This document shows positions 6,427 to 6,524 of a stretch of DNA of 6,524 bases, one piece after another. The position numbers were made by a program, and so were the translations under genes. Source of the DNA: Sphingobacteriaceae bacterium (GTDB lineage Bacteria > Bacteroidota > Bacteroidia > Sphingobacteriales > Sphingobacteriaceae); the NCBI GenBank assembly GCA_021740025.1, contig JAIPAN010000068.1, forward strand, positions 1-6,524, given 5' to 3'. Within the stretch, counting starts at the first letter, position 1. The number at the start of each line of letters is the position of its first letter. The notes below the pieces were generated by a model that saw only the letters and a program-made list of their open reading frames with translations, was not told the origin of the DNA and did not search any database.

Positions 6427-6524
6427 TTTAAGATTCTGACAAAAACCGAGATGCTTTCTAAAAAACGGCTACCTATCTACAAAAAAAATAGTTAGATTTG
6501 CCGTCTTATTAAAAATAGCTAAAC
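6427..6524. other. Intergenic region after folA
   Basis: This 98-base stretch is A-rich and shows no supported gene and no clear intrinsic terminator: there are A runs at about 6460-6465 and 6481-6488 but no matching GC-rich stem. It holds a promoter-like box near its right end, so the next gene probably starts just beyond the window on the + strand. Confidence 0.5.
6493..6500 (+). promoter_or_regulatory. -7 box candidate for a gene right of the window
   Basis: TAGATTTG matches the Bacteroidota -7 consensus TAnnTTTG at all fixed positions. A TTTG -33 element is not seen at 19-21 nt upstream. The predicted transcription start would be near 6505, with the gene outside the window. Confidence 0.4.

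Noticed and set aside
6206..6439. 77-codon plus-strand frame overlapping the 3' part of folA
   Set aside because: It is an out-of-frame shadow of folA; the product is low in recognisable structure and has no independent start signal.
1..6524. A defence system, mobile element or biosynthetic cluster
   Set aside because: All genes are transport, envelope or housekeeping types. There are no transposase, integrase, toxin-antitoxin, nuclease or CRISPR signatures and no terminal or direct repeats that I could find by eye.

Overview
The window looks like ordinary chromosomal DNA from a member of the Bacteroidota. The evidence is moderate-to-low GC, very AT-rich intergenic DNA, start codons in A-rich rather than Shine-Dalgarno contexts, 'TAnnTTTG'-type -7 promoter boxes, an EamA permease of a type I associate with this phylum, and a large exported peptidase/propeller/barrel protein. 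I see no tRNA, rRNA, CRISPR array, insertion sequence or phage gene.

Layout. (1) Positions 1-758, + strand: the 3' part of a drug/metabolite-superfamily (EamA) permease, cut by the left window edge. (2) 759-1141: a 383-base gap whose right part is extremely AT-rich and probably serves as the leader of the next gene. (3) 1142-4256, + strand: a two-gene unit with a 1-nt gap. It holds a 948-residue exported protein (predicted gluzincin peptidase domain, TolB/PD40-like beta-propeller, C-terminal outer-membrane barrel) and a small two-helix LapA/DUF1049-like membrane protein. (4) 4253-5056, - strand: ispE, the CDP-ME kinase of the MEP isoprenoid pathway, whose stop codon overlaps that of the small membrane protein tail to tail. 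(5) 5057-5138: a short divergent promoter region. (6) 5139-6426, + strand: a thyA-folA operon with a 1-nt gap. (7) 6427-6524: intergenic, with a promoter-like box facing an unseen gene to the right.

Functional links. ThyA converts dUMP to dTMP and oxidises methylene-tetrahydrofolate to dihydrofolate. The adjacent FolA regenerates tetrahydrofolate, so the pair forms a compact thymidylate cycle. IspE is an unrelated housekeeping gene that shares the divergent control region. The large envelope protein and its small membrane partner are probably co-transcribed, but their job is unknown.

Two points deserve a second look. The dihydrofolate reductase has glycine (GGT, 6022-6024) where the family's catalytic acidic residue (Asp27 in E. 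coli) is expected, although the rest of the fold looks intact. The 948-residue protein combines an HExxH peptidase motif with a propeller and a barrel in one chain. I found no convincing new multi-gene system.
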